Source of the DNA: Ursus arctos
Lineage: Eukaryota > Chordata > Mammalia > Carnivora > Ursidae
Direction: 5' to 3'
Length of the DNA: 64,000 bases
Assembly: GCF_023065955.2 (NCBI RefSeq)
Contig: NW_026623008.1
Span: forward strand, 18,596,001-18,660,000
Under the pieces are notes generated by a model. It ran no database searches and was not told the origin of the DNA. It saw nothing but the letters and a program-made list of their open reading frames with translations. Below, piece after piece: positions 47,711-61,772 of this stretch. Both the position numbers and the translations under genes were made by a program. Position 1 is the stretch's first letter, and the number at the start of each line of letters is the position of its first letter.

Positions 47711-48334
47711 TAGCAGGCTTCAGGCTTTTCCCCCCCGAGTCCATCTGCCTGTCTCTCTGTCTCCCTCTACATTTATATTCTCCGGCTATTTTCATCCCCC
47801 AATCATGCCTCCCACAGAGGCGATTATTGGCAGTCAACAAATTGGCCCAAATTCTAGAAGCACCCGTACCCTCCAGGGGAGCTAATTTAGCCTGCTTCAC
47901 TGCTCACCACCAGGACAGTCGAGAATAACTCAGGTACAAGCACATTCCTGTCCCCTCTAATGGACTCCGTTAACATAAATGGATATGAAATCTCATGTGG
48001 TAAAGCAAAGTGCCATCCCCTGGAAAGAAAGGTCTGACAGCTAAAAGGCTTCTCTCCCTCCTCCTTGCCTTGTAGATAAATCTACAAGCATGATAGAGTA
48101 CCGTCCCCGAGGGCCTTGCTGTTCTGGTGGATTCTGTGCTGGAAGGATTTCACGTACTGCCAGAGAGCAGACCCCGAGGGAGAAAGCCTTCCCTCTGCTC
48201 GCCCTTTGTAGCCCCAAAGGTTGCAAACCTAGCCTCTTCCTGCTCCAGCCGGGCAAGCTCTGCCACACATTACTGCACGGTCCCTGCCCTGACCCATGTT
48301 GGACACAAGGGCTACCCCGTGTGGCCAGCCGAGC

Positions 48335-48530
48335 CCTGCCTCGCGTCCCCGCTCTGCCACTTAGGAACTGAGTGACCACGGGCAAGCCACTGAAACTCTG
48401 AGATTCGGGTTTGTCACATGTTACACAGAGATAATACCAGATGGGTTGTTCTAAGGGTCGGAGGTGATGTATGTAATGGGTCTGGCTCGGAAGGCTGAGA
48501 AATGTTAACAGCTGCCGCTGCTGTTGTTAG
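48335..48530 (+). repeat. MIR SINE relic
   Basis: Wording: cgctctgccacttaggaact, gagtgaccacgggcaagcc and ttctaagggtcggaggtgat. Confidence 0.6.
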
Positions 48531-49007
48531 GGCAGGGGTGTTGAGGAGCCCAGGACTTTCCTCTGGATGGTTCCTCTGGTGTCCGATACAATAACCTATT
48601 CCTAGGCTAAACCCTATGAAATTGCCAGTATTGACCATTTCTGACCTATTAAAAAGGTCCTCCCTCCCGAAAAGGCCCATGCCCCAAAGCAATGCACAGT
48701 GAGGAAGGGGTGAAGTGAGGGGAGCAAGGGGAGCCTAGCAGGGCCCCAGGCAGAGTGGTCAGTACGAAGGCGGTGGCCAGGCTCCCCCATGGCCGGGTCC
48801 TGCCATGCCCCACACGTGGGCCCCAGCCGTGGCCATCTTGCCACCTCCAGGCTGGGGCCTGCCCTTCGTTACTTAGCTCTCCCTCCTGCCTCGTCCGAGT
48901 GGTTTCCACTTTGGATCCAAACAAGCTGCTTCCTTTGGCGGCGGCAGCTGAGAGCCGCTGGCTTCTTCCAGAAAGTGAAGGTGCATCTGGTGTCCGTTTC
49001 TTGGCAG

Positions 49008-49101
49008 GTCAGGAACATCCGAAAGGTCCTCAGGAAGATCAACAAGCCCTTCGGCCTCTACCCCAACTTCCTCAGCCCAGTGAGCGGGAACTGGATGCAA
49101 C
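49008..49101 (+). CDS. MAN1C1: MAN1C1 exon with the GLYPNFLSP motif
   Basis: This 94 nt exon lies between a ccgtttcttggcag acceptor and a gtgagt donor. It encodes 31 residues, starting VRNIRKVLRKINKPFGLYPN and ending SGNWMQ, plus the first base of a His codon (intron phase 1). G-L-Y-P-N is a conserved loop of Golgi class I mannosidases. The exon frame stays open from 48789 to 49535 because the flanking intron is GC-rich and has no stop there. No coding role is proposed for the extension, because both splice sites are good and the family sequence stops at the exon borders. Confidence 0.94.
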
Positions 49102-52100
49102 GTGAGTATAGAGATGGCACCGCCCCGCCTTTAACTGACGGCTGCCAGTGTCCTGTGCGAGGCGCCCGGGGCACGTCAGGAGGGACATGTTTATCAGCAG
49201 GCCAGCCAGGCCTTCGCTCCATGCTCCTGGGCACCACCTGCCCTGCTGGGCATCGTGGGGTCCTCGCTGTTGTCGTGTTGTGTGGGCTGCGTGACGGGTG
49301 TGGTGGCTGCCCCCTCGCGAGGCCTGCCCTCTGCAGCGCCCGAACACTCCCTGTCTCCGGGCTCCCATCTCTTAGGGCGCCACTGAAGCCTGTCGGGCCA
49401 TCCGCCAGCCTTGTGGGGGTGTTCCACACAGAACCGTCTGTCTGCTCCAGAAGTGGCCCAGAAAAGACCACGCATCCTCTCCCAGCCCCTTGGATCTGGT
49501 GCCCCACCTCCAACTTTAATCCTTTATTTTTTTAAAATCTTGAGCAGAGCGTAACTATACAGTAATACAAAAATCACGAATTTACTGCTGCATCTTGCAC
49601 CTACCAGAGTTAGTCCTGGGATTCCTGCTGTTCTCTGTTCAGCGGCTTGTGCCTCAGCCAGACAGATGTGGGTCAGCTCATTTACAGCCCCCCAGCTCCA
49701 CCTACCGAGACAGAATGGGCTTTGGGGGGACGTGCAAGCTGGAGGGTGTTGAAAAGTCTCCAGCACCCTGGGATTGCTCCCCTGTCAAGAGGCCCCGATC
49801 ATGAGGTCATAATGCAAACTGGTGGCTGCAGGTTCCTTGGGCCCTGCCTCTAGGGCCTCGCCCCCCTTCCCCTTCTCCCCTTCTAGGGCCTCCCCCCTCC
49901 CCTGCCTCCACCACTTCTGCTGAAACAAGGACCCCTCTCCCTTTCCCCCGCCTCCAGCCCTAGTTGTTATGACATCAGCAAGGGGCTCAGGAGCGAAGTA
50001 CTTGAGACTAATTACTGCGTGGCTACGGGAAACGCACGTTATCTCTTCAAGCCTTGGTCTCCTCTCCTACAAATGGGAGAGGAGCTCGAGATAGCTTTTT
50101 TGTGCACCATGGAGGGATGTGGGAGTCATGGTCAGAAGCTGCAGGAAACGGATTTCAGTTCATCTTCCAAAGATGACACGTGTTGTGCCAAAAGGTAATG
50201 AGTGCCCACCAGTAAAAGTGTGCAAGTAGGGCCTGGAGGTCGGGCCAGCCTGCAGGGACACGGGGGAGAAACCGCAGAGGCCTGATTCTTGCAGCCCTGG
50301 GCCTCTGTGATTACAGGTCCAGGAGGCCCAGAAAATGTGACCCAGGAATTCTCCCCCATGATGACCTCACCCCCAAGTGGCCTCCTACAAGAACCACTTA
50401 CAGAAATACCAAGTCTTTTTAACCAAGACACACTGCCAAATCCAAAAGTGCAGGGAGGAAATGAAGGTTTGAATTACAGATTATGGCCACGGGAAGACAG
50501 TTCAATGACCGTTACTGCTTTTAATTGCAAGGCCTGACTGGGTAAAGAGATAAAGCACCCCACTACTGACCTCAGCTGCTCCAGGACGACGCAGCAGAAG
50601 CCATCGAGAGGGAGAGGGGTGTCTGAGCGGCTACCTTGGCAAATTCCAGGGAGAAGCAGAACTTTCTTTCTAGGCTGCCCCAGGGGTCAAGGGGCTGGGC
50701 AAAGTTGGTCATATATGGAAAATTGTTTCATATTAATAAAATATGAATCTGAGACCTGCCAAAGAACAGAGGGAAGGCTAGAAAGTCCTGCTTATCTGGG
50801 CACCTACCTACCTCGCGCCCCCCTCCCCCGGCTCTGGCACCCCAGTCCATCACAGGTTCTCTGTGGTTTCACTGGGAATTTTTGGTAATTGTGTGTTTTT
50901 CCAACAGACGATAACATTCCCAACTTGCATAAGCTAAGTATGTTCACCTTCTTTTCTCTTCTCGAATCCTTGGTTAGCCCATTTGCAACCACAGAAACTA
51001 CAGCTTGGGGAGGGGGAGCTAAGGTGCAGGGCCACAGGGGAGGCCAAGACTCTCTGGCCACTAGGACTCACAACCAGGACAGGTCCACCAGGCTCCTGCT
51101 GGTGCCAAGCACAGACAAGGCCCACCCTCGCAGAGCCACTGAGAGCTCAGAGGGCTGCCTGCCCTTCAGCGTGGCCCCCGTAATGGCTTGTCCGCCGGGT
51201 CTGCTGCCTGAATCCCACATTTTCCTCAGTGGGAGGGTGTGACAAGTCCAGATTCTCCCCAGTGGGGACAGCAGTGTGAGCTGCCTGGCAGCCCCAGCCT
51301 GGCAGCCTCCCACGGGTTCATGGGGGAGGCCACGTCCCCAGCCTGTATGGTGACGCCAAGTGTGATGACAGCATTGACGTGGTCAGGAAGCAGCAGGGCC
51401 CATCTCTGCTCAGGCTCACGGATACTAATTCAGATACCAAATCAGAAGATGGAGGCCCAGAGAGGAAGATGGCTTGCCCTGAGCTCATGGCAGATCTGTG
51501 TCTTCTGATGCCCACTCTGGGCTCTCCGTGTAGCATGCACTGCTGGGGTAGGACGCCGCAGGCGCACGCTAGCTAGAAAGCAGTGGGACCTCCAAATGAG
51601 AATCGTTCACACATCCCCAAGAGGGAGTCCTGTCACAAACACCCATGGAACTCCTGGGGGCCTGGCTCCCCTCTCCTGCACACCTGCCAGGTGGCGCCGT
51701 CAACCGTGTCATACACATGCTGCAATCACATGATAAAGTCCCAGCTCTTTGGTTTGGCATTCGAGGCCGTTCCCAGCACAGCTCAAACCTCCCTTCCTTT
51801 CTTTCGTTTGGGACTTACTGGGTGTCCCTGGTGTGCCATACGGTCAGCGGGCGTAAAATGTGAATCATACACGGCCCCTCCCCATAGAGAGCCCATAGCC
51901 TGGTGGGGGAGGCAGACCCATACGCAGATGCCGATACCCCCGCTTTGGGAGCCCCCAAGGGCAAGGCACACACCCAGCAATGGAAGGATCGGCTGCCACG
52001 GAGCGCTTCCCACGTGAGGCGCCACGGGGCCAGATTCGCGTACACCTTACCGCACTCCCTCCTCATGGTCACCCCGTAGGGAAGGACGGTGAGCAGGTTT

Positions 52101-53159
52101 ATGACAACACTGAGAAAAGCCCTTCTGCAGAGTGATGCCTGAGCTGGGGTGTAGCAGTGAGGAAGTGCTAGCCATGCAAGCGGGGGAAGGGGTATTCCTG
52201 GTGGAGGGGTCACCACAGGTGGGAGATAACTGGGGAGGCAGGGGACTAGGAGTGCCTGGGGTGGCAGAGAAAACGGTGACAGGTGGCAGGCCCGGAGGAG
52301 CGTGGTGATGGCAGGGCCCCTGGCGGCGTGCCTGTGTGCCTCTTCTGTGGGCTGTGAGCCGTGGGAGGTCCCCTCGGTGGAGGCTGGCCGGGTTTGACTT
52401 CAGCCTTCCCCAACCCCTGCCCAGCACAGACCTCCTGCTCTAGTTTCGGGCACGCCATCAGCACGCTGGGCCCGGCACACCCCTGTGCCTCCCTCTGTTC
52501 TGTGTCCCAAGCTGTGTCCTCCCTGTAGCACTGGGGGCCCGGGGGTGTGTTGTGCTGGTGAGTGTCTCTTCACACAGCAGAGTCCAGCCTCCCCAAGGCT
52601 CAGGATTTCTCTGGTCTGTTCCAATTTTTGCAAGTCCTGAGCCCTGGCTGGGCCATGATTTATTTATGGTGCTGGAGGGAGCCGGAAGGGCTGATTTACT
52701 CTGGGTATTCCTCTCAGCCCACTTTCCTGGTCCCCAACTGTCTTCAACCTCTGACTTTTGGTCCCGCTCTCTTCACACTTGTCCTTTTTATCTCTAGGCA
52801 TAGAAGAAGCATGTTTTCATGCTCTGGTTGGCTCTAAAGCTGCAGAAAGTGACGGCTCTGCCACCTTGGTGGCCTTGGAGGAGCTGTGTAGGTCCACCCA
52901 CAGTTTTCCCATCTGGGAAAGGGGTCGGCAGTGCCTACCTTGCAGGATTCTTGGGAGGTTGTTATAGAGAGTACAGCAAAGCTCCTGGCCCACAGTAGAC
53001 CCTGGAGAAATGGTAGCTTTTGATGGATTCTCTGTTTCTTTCTCTCTTCCCCCCACCTACCTTCCCTCCCTTCTCTCTTCCTATCCCCACTGTCTCCAGA
53101 GGGGCTGGAAATACCCTCCCCACCGACGCTACCCCGCCTTAATCTGCCCCCGTTTTCCT

Positions 53160-53694
53160 TCCTCTCTCTGTCTCTCTGTTTAAGTGCGTCTTAACAGGGA
53201 ACTGAAATTTGCTCTTTGTTATATCTATTAAATGCCTTTATGTTTCCCTGTTGTTAATTTTTTAAAGCATGTGAGTGAAGCATTTTCCATGTCTTGCTTC
53301 TCTGGTTAAGTGCTCCTGGTTGACCCGTCTTTCTCCAGGGATAGCGCTGGGTGGAGTCCCTCAGTCCTGCTCCATGGGCGACTCTAGGCAGATGCCACCA
53401 GGGCAAAGACGGGCTTTTCAGACCCAATTCTTCCCAACCCCCCGCTCCTTGGAAACTCCATTTATCCTAGACTGCTCAGCTGAAGCTCGGTTTTTTCCAA
53501 GTGGCTCTGTATCCTGCCTAAATTAAGCCTACTGTTCCTCCTGTCCATGGCCGTTTATGAACCTGCCCAGCATTAATTACCATGTTTGTCACCGGGTAAT
53601 AAAAATCTCTGAACTCCCTGCCACCAGATTATCTTTTTAAAGAAATGCAACTCATTTACAGTTAATAACCAGAGGCCCTGCCGTCCTTGGCCCG

Positions 53695-53720
<26 letters not shown>
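53160..53720. promoter_or_regulatory. Repeat-poor AT-rich block, candidate conserved element
   Basis: About 550 bp with gttaattttttaaagcatg, ccagcattaattaccatgt, cgggtaataaaaatctctg and cagattatctttttaaag: homeobox-type and GATA cores in sequence with no repeat wording, 260-820 bp before an exon. Regulatory role is inference. Confidence 0.25.
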
Positions 53721-54241
<521 letters not shown>

Positions 54242-55109
54242 TGAAATTAGGGCCATGTGAGCCCCCTCGTTTTACAGGTGCAAAGCCCACGCTCAAGGAG
54301 GTAAAGCCATTTGTCCGAGGTCTCACAGGAAGCGGCAGTCAGTCTGATTCAGAAGTCTTGGTGTTTAGGCTTCCGTAAATATGTCGGAGCCCAGAACACA
54401 GCCAGACACTGGCCTGGGAGCCCCCAGATGAGGCTGCCAAAGCAAGATCCTCAGCCATCTCCCTGCAGAGCCAGAGGTGACGTAATCAGCATGTGCAAGC
54501 AGGGAGGGGCCTCCCTCAGTGGGGCATCTGGTTCTGCTCCTTCTCTTTATGTGGATGGAAACCAAGGCCCACAGAGGGGAAGGCACTTGCTCAAAGCCAC
54601 ACAGTACAGAGCTGGCCGAGCTGGAGCGAGAGCCAGATCTAAGCCCGTCCCAGTGTTCCCCCCCACTGTCCCTCACCACTGCTGCTCTGTCTACAGGGTG
54701 TCAACTCAACAAGGGATGGTAGGCTTAGATGAGTCTCTCCAAAGAGAGGGAGACTTTAGGATGGAAGAGGAAAATGGTTAGCCTGAGCTATTCAAAAGGG
54801 GGTTATGGAATCCCATCAGCCCATCACTAGATACTTCTGAGCCCAACTAAGGAAAACACACTAAGTAGGCTCCAGGCCTCAGTTTCCGCCATCAAGTAAG
54901 TTGAGCAGCTTGGATCTACTCTGCCACCACCTTGGTCTGAGGTTTCGTGTCCCCTAAACTAGACTTCTTGCTCCTCTCCCTTCGAAGTTGGTTCTCCCTC
55001 CACACAGCAGGCAGAAGAACTCGAAATTCATGTCCCTACCTCATTGGCTCCACTTTTGCACTTGGAAGAAGCTAGACTCCTCCCCTTTGGGTACCTGAGC
55101 TAGACCTAC

Positions 55110-55530
55110 CAATCACCTTGAACTTTTCCCCCCTTTACTCCCAGTTCTGGTCCCCAGCCTTCCTCAGAGACACCAGACTCTTTCCCACCTCGGGGCTTTT
55201 ATACTTGCTGTCCTCTCTACCTGGAATAGCGTTCAAATGGCTGGGCCCCATTTATTGGTCAAGTCAAATGCCACTGGAAACTGGCCTTTCACAGCCTCTG
55301 TCACATATCCCAGACTTATTCTCTTTCTCGCCTTCATCAGCATGAAAATTACCCCGTGCCTATGTTGTTTACTTGTCCATTGTCTGTCTTCCCCAAGTAG
55401 AATGTGAGCTATCTAGGAGCAGGGATCTTGTCTAGTCATTCACCCTGTCTGCCTCACTCCTAAAACAGTGCCTGGTACATAGGAAGTGCACCATAACTAT
55501 TTTGTAAGCAAACGAACACATGATTGCTGA
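55110..55530 (+). repeat. L2 LINE fragment
   Basis: Good L2 3' wording: cctcggggcttttatacttg, ctgtcctctctacctggaat, gagctatctaggagcaggga and aacagtgcctggtacatagg. The minisatellite begins at its end. Confidence 0.8.
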
Positions 55531-55532
55531 AG

Positions 55533-55800
55533 GGATAGGTAGATGGATGGATGGATGGAAGGATGGATGGATGGATGAGTGAATGGAAGGATGCATGGAC
55601 GGATGGGTGGATGGATGGATGGATGGATGAGTGAATGGAAGGATGCATGGACGGATGGGTGGATGGATGCGTGGGTGGAAGGATGAGTAGGTAGGTAGAG
55701 GATAGAGGGGTGGATAGGTGGCTAGGCAGGTGGAAAGATGGAAAGGTGGGTGGATATGGTGAATGGATGGGTATGAACAGTTGGGTAGATGGATGAATGA
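55533..55800. repeat. (GGAT)n minisatellite with 52-bp higher-order duplication
   Basis: GGAT/GGTG-type tetranucleotide repeats. The segment starting gagtgaatggaaggatgcat occurs at 55577 and again at 55629 and stays identical for about 41 bp, giving a 52-bp period over the tetranucleotide pattern. Degenerate copies continue to about 55800. Confidence 0.92.
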
Positions 55801-57726
55801 GCTCTAACTAGCCTCTGGCCAGGAATGGTAGTGCTTAAAGGAAGCCCATTGAAACAGGCTTCCACAGCCATGGACCTTTTAAACTGTGGGCTTGGTGATG
55901 AGTTTTCCCCACCCAGTTCCCCAGCACCAAGACCTTGGTCATGAAGCAGCCACTGGGACTCCAGTCCCATCTCCGTCTCCGTCTCAGCCCCAGCTTCAGC
56001 TTCGGCTGAGCTCAGACCACAGCCAGTGTCTGCTGTCAGACGAAAGTGTTCAGCCTGCACGAGCCTTTCTGCACCTTCTGCCATTCCTTGCAGGGTAAAC
56101 ATGAAGTTAGCGAGCAGCCTGGATCCCTGCCCTCAGGGCACACTGTGGTTGAGGCTTCAAGGGAAGAAATGGCCATGAATTATTTAAGCAAACTGGGAGC
56201 TTTATGGAAAGCACTTGATTGAACAGGAGAGAACTTGGCTTTGCTCCCCTCATTTGATATCCCCCAGTGAATAGCCTGGAGTATCTCTGACCCTGGGTAA
56301 AGACTGGGCCTCTGGCAAGTTTGGGGCTTTGAAGAATATTCTGGTAATTCTCAACCTTGTCCACATGTTAAGAATCACTGGGGGAGCTGTAAAATCCCAT
56401 TGCCCAGGCTGCACCCTGACAAGTCTACATCAGAACCTCTGGGCCAGGGCCCAGGAAAGAGCCTGGAAAGCTGCCCTGGGGGTGGGGGTGAGACCACTGT
56501 CCAGCTGGGGTGGGTGAGGATGATTCAGACAGGCCAATGGGGCACACCCCTGAGGGTCACCGGAGGAGGGGGAACAGGAAGAATAGGGAGATCATCTGTC
56601 ACGGCGCTCTCCTCCAGGCAGGTGCCCTGACTGCCTTATTTAGCCCCATCTTACAGATGAGAAACTGAGGTCACACAGCAGCCAGTGTCAAAGCCAAGGT
56701 GCAAACACAGATCCAGCTGACTCCAGATGCGGTGCTCCTGCCAACCACAAAGGAGCCTGGCTTGCCTAAATCCCCCTGGGGAATGGGCGGATGGGGTTCC
56801 CTCCAAGAGGCAAAGAAAGCCAGTCCCTGAATAACCTCACAGCCATCCCAGGAATTATTCCCATTTTACAGATAGGAGGGGGCGTCTTCAGAAAAGGGAA
56901 ATAATTTGCCCAGAATCACCCAACACTCACATTGAGAGCTGGGATCCAAGCCTAGGTCTCTGGATTCTCCCTCAGCGCTGCTCGTCTCCTGGGTAATTTA
57001 AGCCTAACCGGTCAGTTGCCAGCCTGTGCTGTCTTGTGTTTTGCTTAGAGTTTTAGAATGCCTTGTTGATGTTAATCTTTACACCTATCTGCTTGTCTCC
57101 GTTGTGTCCTCACACAGAGACTGGTCTGTCATTTCCTCTTTACCATGATTACTTAGCTTGGGGTTAACCCCAAATGGAAATAACTCATGGGAGCCAGTCT
57201 TGAGGGGGCAGTTTCTGTGCTACCACACGAGGCTTCATGGGATCTCCCTGGATGTCTGTGTTTTCCAAGTGTCCACAACGGGTGACTGAGCAAGATTTTT
57301 GCACCCTGGACTAGCTTGCCACCCGTCCTCCCCACCTGCGTGGACCCAGCTCTGCCCAGGAGTGGGGGGCCCAGCGCAGAGCAGACCCAGCCCAGGGGTG
57401 GGCTGGGCAGCTCACCAGGCCCCTCAGTGCTCCGACCCCCAAGGCGCAGGTGCTCAGAGCTTCCCACCTGCTACTCAGTGAGGGTCCTGCAGCCAGCCCA
57501 CCGGCCGGGACCTTGCAGGAGGAGGGAAAGTTAAAAACACATCCAAGAGCGAATGTTGTTTGAGCACCTTTGGTATGCCTGCCCCTGGCTGGAGAGTGGT
57601 GATGGGAGCTTCTGTCAGGCAGCACTCAGAGTCCTGGGAAAAAGACAGGGTTGCCACAGAACACACACGGACGGATGCACAAGGTGGGGCCAGCACCCCG
57701 TAGAAGGGTAACGGGGAAGGCGAGTA

Positions 57727-57762
57727 CCGGGGCAGCAGTGGTCTCCGGGGCAGCAGTGGTCT
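57727..57762. repeat. 18-bp perfect tandem duplication
   Basis: The unit ccggggcagcagtggtct occurs at 57727-57744 and 57745-57762 without mismatch. Confidence 0.95.
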
Positions 57763-58029
57763 CCAGCGCAGCGCACGGTCGAGCATGCGCAAAGGCAAGC
57801 GGGGACGGCGGAGTCGAGGCAGAGCACGTTTCTTTCAAATGCTGACCACAAATCATAATCCCTGCGTGTGTTTGACTTTGTTGGGAATCTCTACTAGCGG
57901 GTGAGCTCCCCGAGGCAGGGCCCAGGCCGTGTGTCTTCAGAGGCTTCATCCCGTGCGCCAAGCCACCACTAATAGGAAATTCAACGGGAGGAGGGGGTAT
58001 GACTGGAAAGAGGCCGGGGCAGGGGGTGG

Positions 58030-58290
58030 ACTGGAGAGGAACTGTCATAGCCAACACGCACGGAGGACTCTGTGCCAGCAAGTATGCTGAGCTCTGCACA
58101 CACAGCCCATATGATCCTCACAACCCTTTGAGGTGTTTGTGCTCGTATCCCCATTTCATACATTTACTTGGCAATCAAGGCAGAGAGAGCCCATAGAACC
58201 CGCCCAACATCACACAGCTTGGAACTGACAGAGGTGGGATTTGACCCGAGGAATCTGTTCCTGGGAGTCATGTCTGTGGCATCAGGTTAA
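58030..58290 (-). repeat. MIR SINE relic, minus strand
   Basis: Wording: aggactctgtgccagcaag, tatgatcctcacaaccctt, tatccccatttcatacattt and acatcacacagcttggaac. Confidence 0.68.
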
Positions 58291-58629
58291 ACTGGTCTGT
58301 TATTTACAGAGAGCAGAGGTCCAGGACCAGCCTGGAGAATAGATTAGAGGGGCAAGAATGCAGGAAGAGGTCTGGCCAGGGCCCCAGAGGCCCGGCCCTG
58401 GATCAGGAGCCACAGACACTGCCCTCACCTCTGTCTCCAGGGCTCCCAGAGGCTAACGGCAGGGAGTGGGGGGCACCATAGCCTGACACCTACACCGCCC
58501 AACTTCCTTGGGGGCTTTGCCAGCAGTATCCTCTCCCATGGAAGTTGGGGACAGGGGACTTTCAAAGCCCCTTACCACCAGAAGGAGCAGCTGTCAGGTA
58601 GTCGAAGATGCCCAGTTTGGGCACCTGGG

Positions 58630-58760
58630 GGTCTTTGTCTTAATCCCAGCATGGCTGGGTGACCTGGGATGAGCCACTCGACCCTTTTGTCTGTAGAGGG
58701 CATGACAGCCATGTGCCTGGCTTGTCGTGGACATTAAATGAGACGGTGTATGATAAGGGC
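58630..58760 (+). repeat. MIR SINE relic
   Basis: Wording: ggctgggtgacctgggatga, gccactcgacccttttgtc and gtggacattaaatgagacgg. Confidence 0.55.
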
Positions 58761-59023
58761 TTGTAGAGAGCAGCTCTTAACTTTCTGTGCGTCCTTTTTG
58801 AGAACCAGATAAAATATATGGCCCCTCTTCCCATGAAAATGCACACACACCAGAGTGTCACATACAATTTGAGGGGCCTCTGGACCCCCTGGAGCCCGTC
58901 CAGAGGCCAGCTGGCCTTCAAGTTAAGGTTCCCTAACAGAGGACATCATGGAGGTTGGATAAGAATTTTTAAAGATTTTTTAAAAATATTTATACATAGA
59001 AGATTTAAAAGCTTAAATAAGAG

Positions 59024-59673
<650 letters not shown>

Positions 59674-61254
59674 TGAGGCTAGACACCAGGAAGAACTAGA
59701 AAAACCAGCAGAGCAGCAGTGAGTGAAGGGAACACACAGTCTTGGAGCAGTCTCGCCTTGGAAGTTACGTCAAATTTGTATGAGGATGTGCTGTCTATGC
59801 ACTGAGACTATACCCTAAGTTAAAAGGAAAATAGGGGTGATGTGTTAAGCACCCGTGCCAAGTGTTGTTCAGCACTTGACCTGCATCATTGCTGAACCTC
59901 ACAACACAGATAAACTGAGGCCCAGAGAGGACTTGGCTAAGGTCCCACGTGAGGGGCACAGAGCAGAGGGTCCTCCAGGCTTCCTGAGTCTAGCAGATCC
60001 CTTCTCCCTGAGCCCTTACCCCTGAGTGGTGCCTCTGCCTTTCCTCCCCGGCACCCCTCCATTTAGGGGGTCTTACCACCTCTAGTACCACCCCATTTAT
60101 CACCCTCTTTGAACCAAGGCCTCCAGAAAGCCCAAGAACTTCTTGACCATCCCCAATGAGTGTTAACTCATTGCAGAACTGTCAAATGCTAGAGTCAGAA
60201 GTCACATTAGAGAACATAAGCCTTGTCTTAGACGTGGGGAAGCTGAGTCAGCTCAGAGAGGGGAAGTGACTTCACCAAAGTCACACTGCGCCTGTGATGT
60301 CTTCTGAGGTCTTCTGATGCCCAGCTCCTTATTGTGTGCCGCCTCTCTAAACAGTGCCCCACAGAAAAAACCTTCCCCCCAGAGCCCCGAGAGGTGCCCA
60401 CTGCTCAGAGTGTAATCCCAGTCTTGGTTGGTGGAGGGGACCCAAGATTTGCCATAAACCTGCCTCAAGTGCCACTCTGCCACTCACCAGTGGGGTGGCC
60501 TCCGTTTTCTCATCTGTTTAATGGGAACAATAACACAGGTCTCCCAGGGTGAGATAGAAGGTCCCATAGAAAGCACATCGCCGGCCGCCTTCAGCCCCAG
60601 CACGGAAAGCGTGTGTTAGCTTGAAAGGTGTCTGTGACCCCTCCAGCCGAGTCCAGATCTCCTGGAGCTGTTTCCATGAAGCCAACAATTCACGACAGGT
60701 CTGCAATTCCCTTCAAAGAGCTAGAGCCGTAAACAAATAGGAAATCACAGGAATAATAAAAAGCTCACTATTTGTCTGGGACGATCAACCCAGACCATAA
60801 AAGACAGCTGCTTAATAGAGCATGCTGTTCTAGCCAGCCTGCCTGTCCACGGACAGCCCCGGCGGCAGCTCGTGCCCCCACCCTGTCAGCAGCTTGAGCA
60901 AAACGGCCCTTTGGTAGCGGCCAGGAGCAGCTGCAAGCATGGAGAACTCAAGGGGGCCAGGGTCTGGCTAACGGCACCCAGCACAGCCCTTCTGTGAAGC
61001 CCTCCATGGAAGAGTAAGATGTCTTGCAAAGCCCCAGTCGTCTCTTGGGGAAAACCACCCGGGGGCTCTCAGGGTCCTGACCTGATGGGAAAAAGGAAGG
61101 CACGCTTAGAACCAGAGCCCAGCACTCGAAGGACTCAGACAGGCTGTGCAGGCGCTGAAGGGAGGAGGGGCTGACCCCTCTGGCCTAAACTCGGGGCCTA
61201 GAGTCTCAGACCCAGGAGGGAAAGAGAGAGAGCAGAGCCCAGGGAAAGGGCATC

Positions 61255-61370
61255 AGACAGATCCAGGGTCACATCCCAGCTCAGTCACAGCTCACTGTGT
61301 TACCTTGGACAAATTACTTAGCCTCTCTGATCCTCAGTTTCCATATGCGTGAGAGAGGAACGCTGACATT
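61255..61370 (+). repeat. MIR SINE relic
   Basis: Wording: cacagctcactgtgttacct, tggacaaattacttagcctc and tgatcctcagtttccatatg. Confidence 0.65.
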
Positions 61371-61568
61371 TACCTTAGCAAAACGAAACAGGAACAAACA
61401 AAAGAACATTTGTTAGGATCGAAATAATGGATCTAACGCGCCCAGCACAGCCCCTGAAATCAGAGTTGGCTGTAGCCGTGGTTGTAACTATGGTCCTTCA
61501 GAAAATGGGAATGGCACCAAATTGTCCAAAAACTAACAAACCAAACGGTGACAAAAACAAAACTCAGA

Positions 61569-61675
61569 GGCGCCTGGGTGGCTCAGTCGGTTAAGCATCT
61601 GCTTTCAGCTCAGGTCATGATCCCTGGGTCCTGGGATCGAGCCCCACTTCGTCACAGGGAGCCTGCTTCTCCCTC

Positions 61676-61706
<31 letters not shown>

Positions 61707-61772
61707 CCCCTTCCCTCTCCCTCTCCCTCTCACATGTGTTCTCTCTCTCAGATAAATAATCTTAAAAACAAC
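61569..61772 (+). repeat. CAN-SINE with expanded CT tract, sense strand
   Basis: It begins ggcgcctgggtggctcagtc, includes ctgggatcgagccccactt, a pyrimidine-only tract at 61682-61731 with (TC)n, and a gataaataatctta tail. Flanks are aacaaaactcaga (61556-61568) and aacaaacctcaga (61773-61785). Confidence 0.94.

Noticed and set aside
48789..49535. 248-residue open frame as a separate gene
   Set aside because: It contains a MAN1C1 exon in the same frame, and the flanks have no domain, no start context and good splice sites at the exon borders.
55533..55800. CRISPR-like array
   Set aside because: Units are contiguous tetranucleotide variants without unique spacers; the genome is mammalian.
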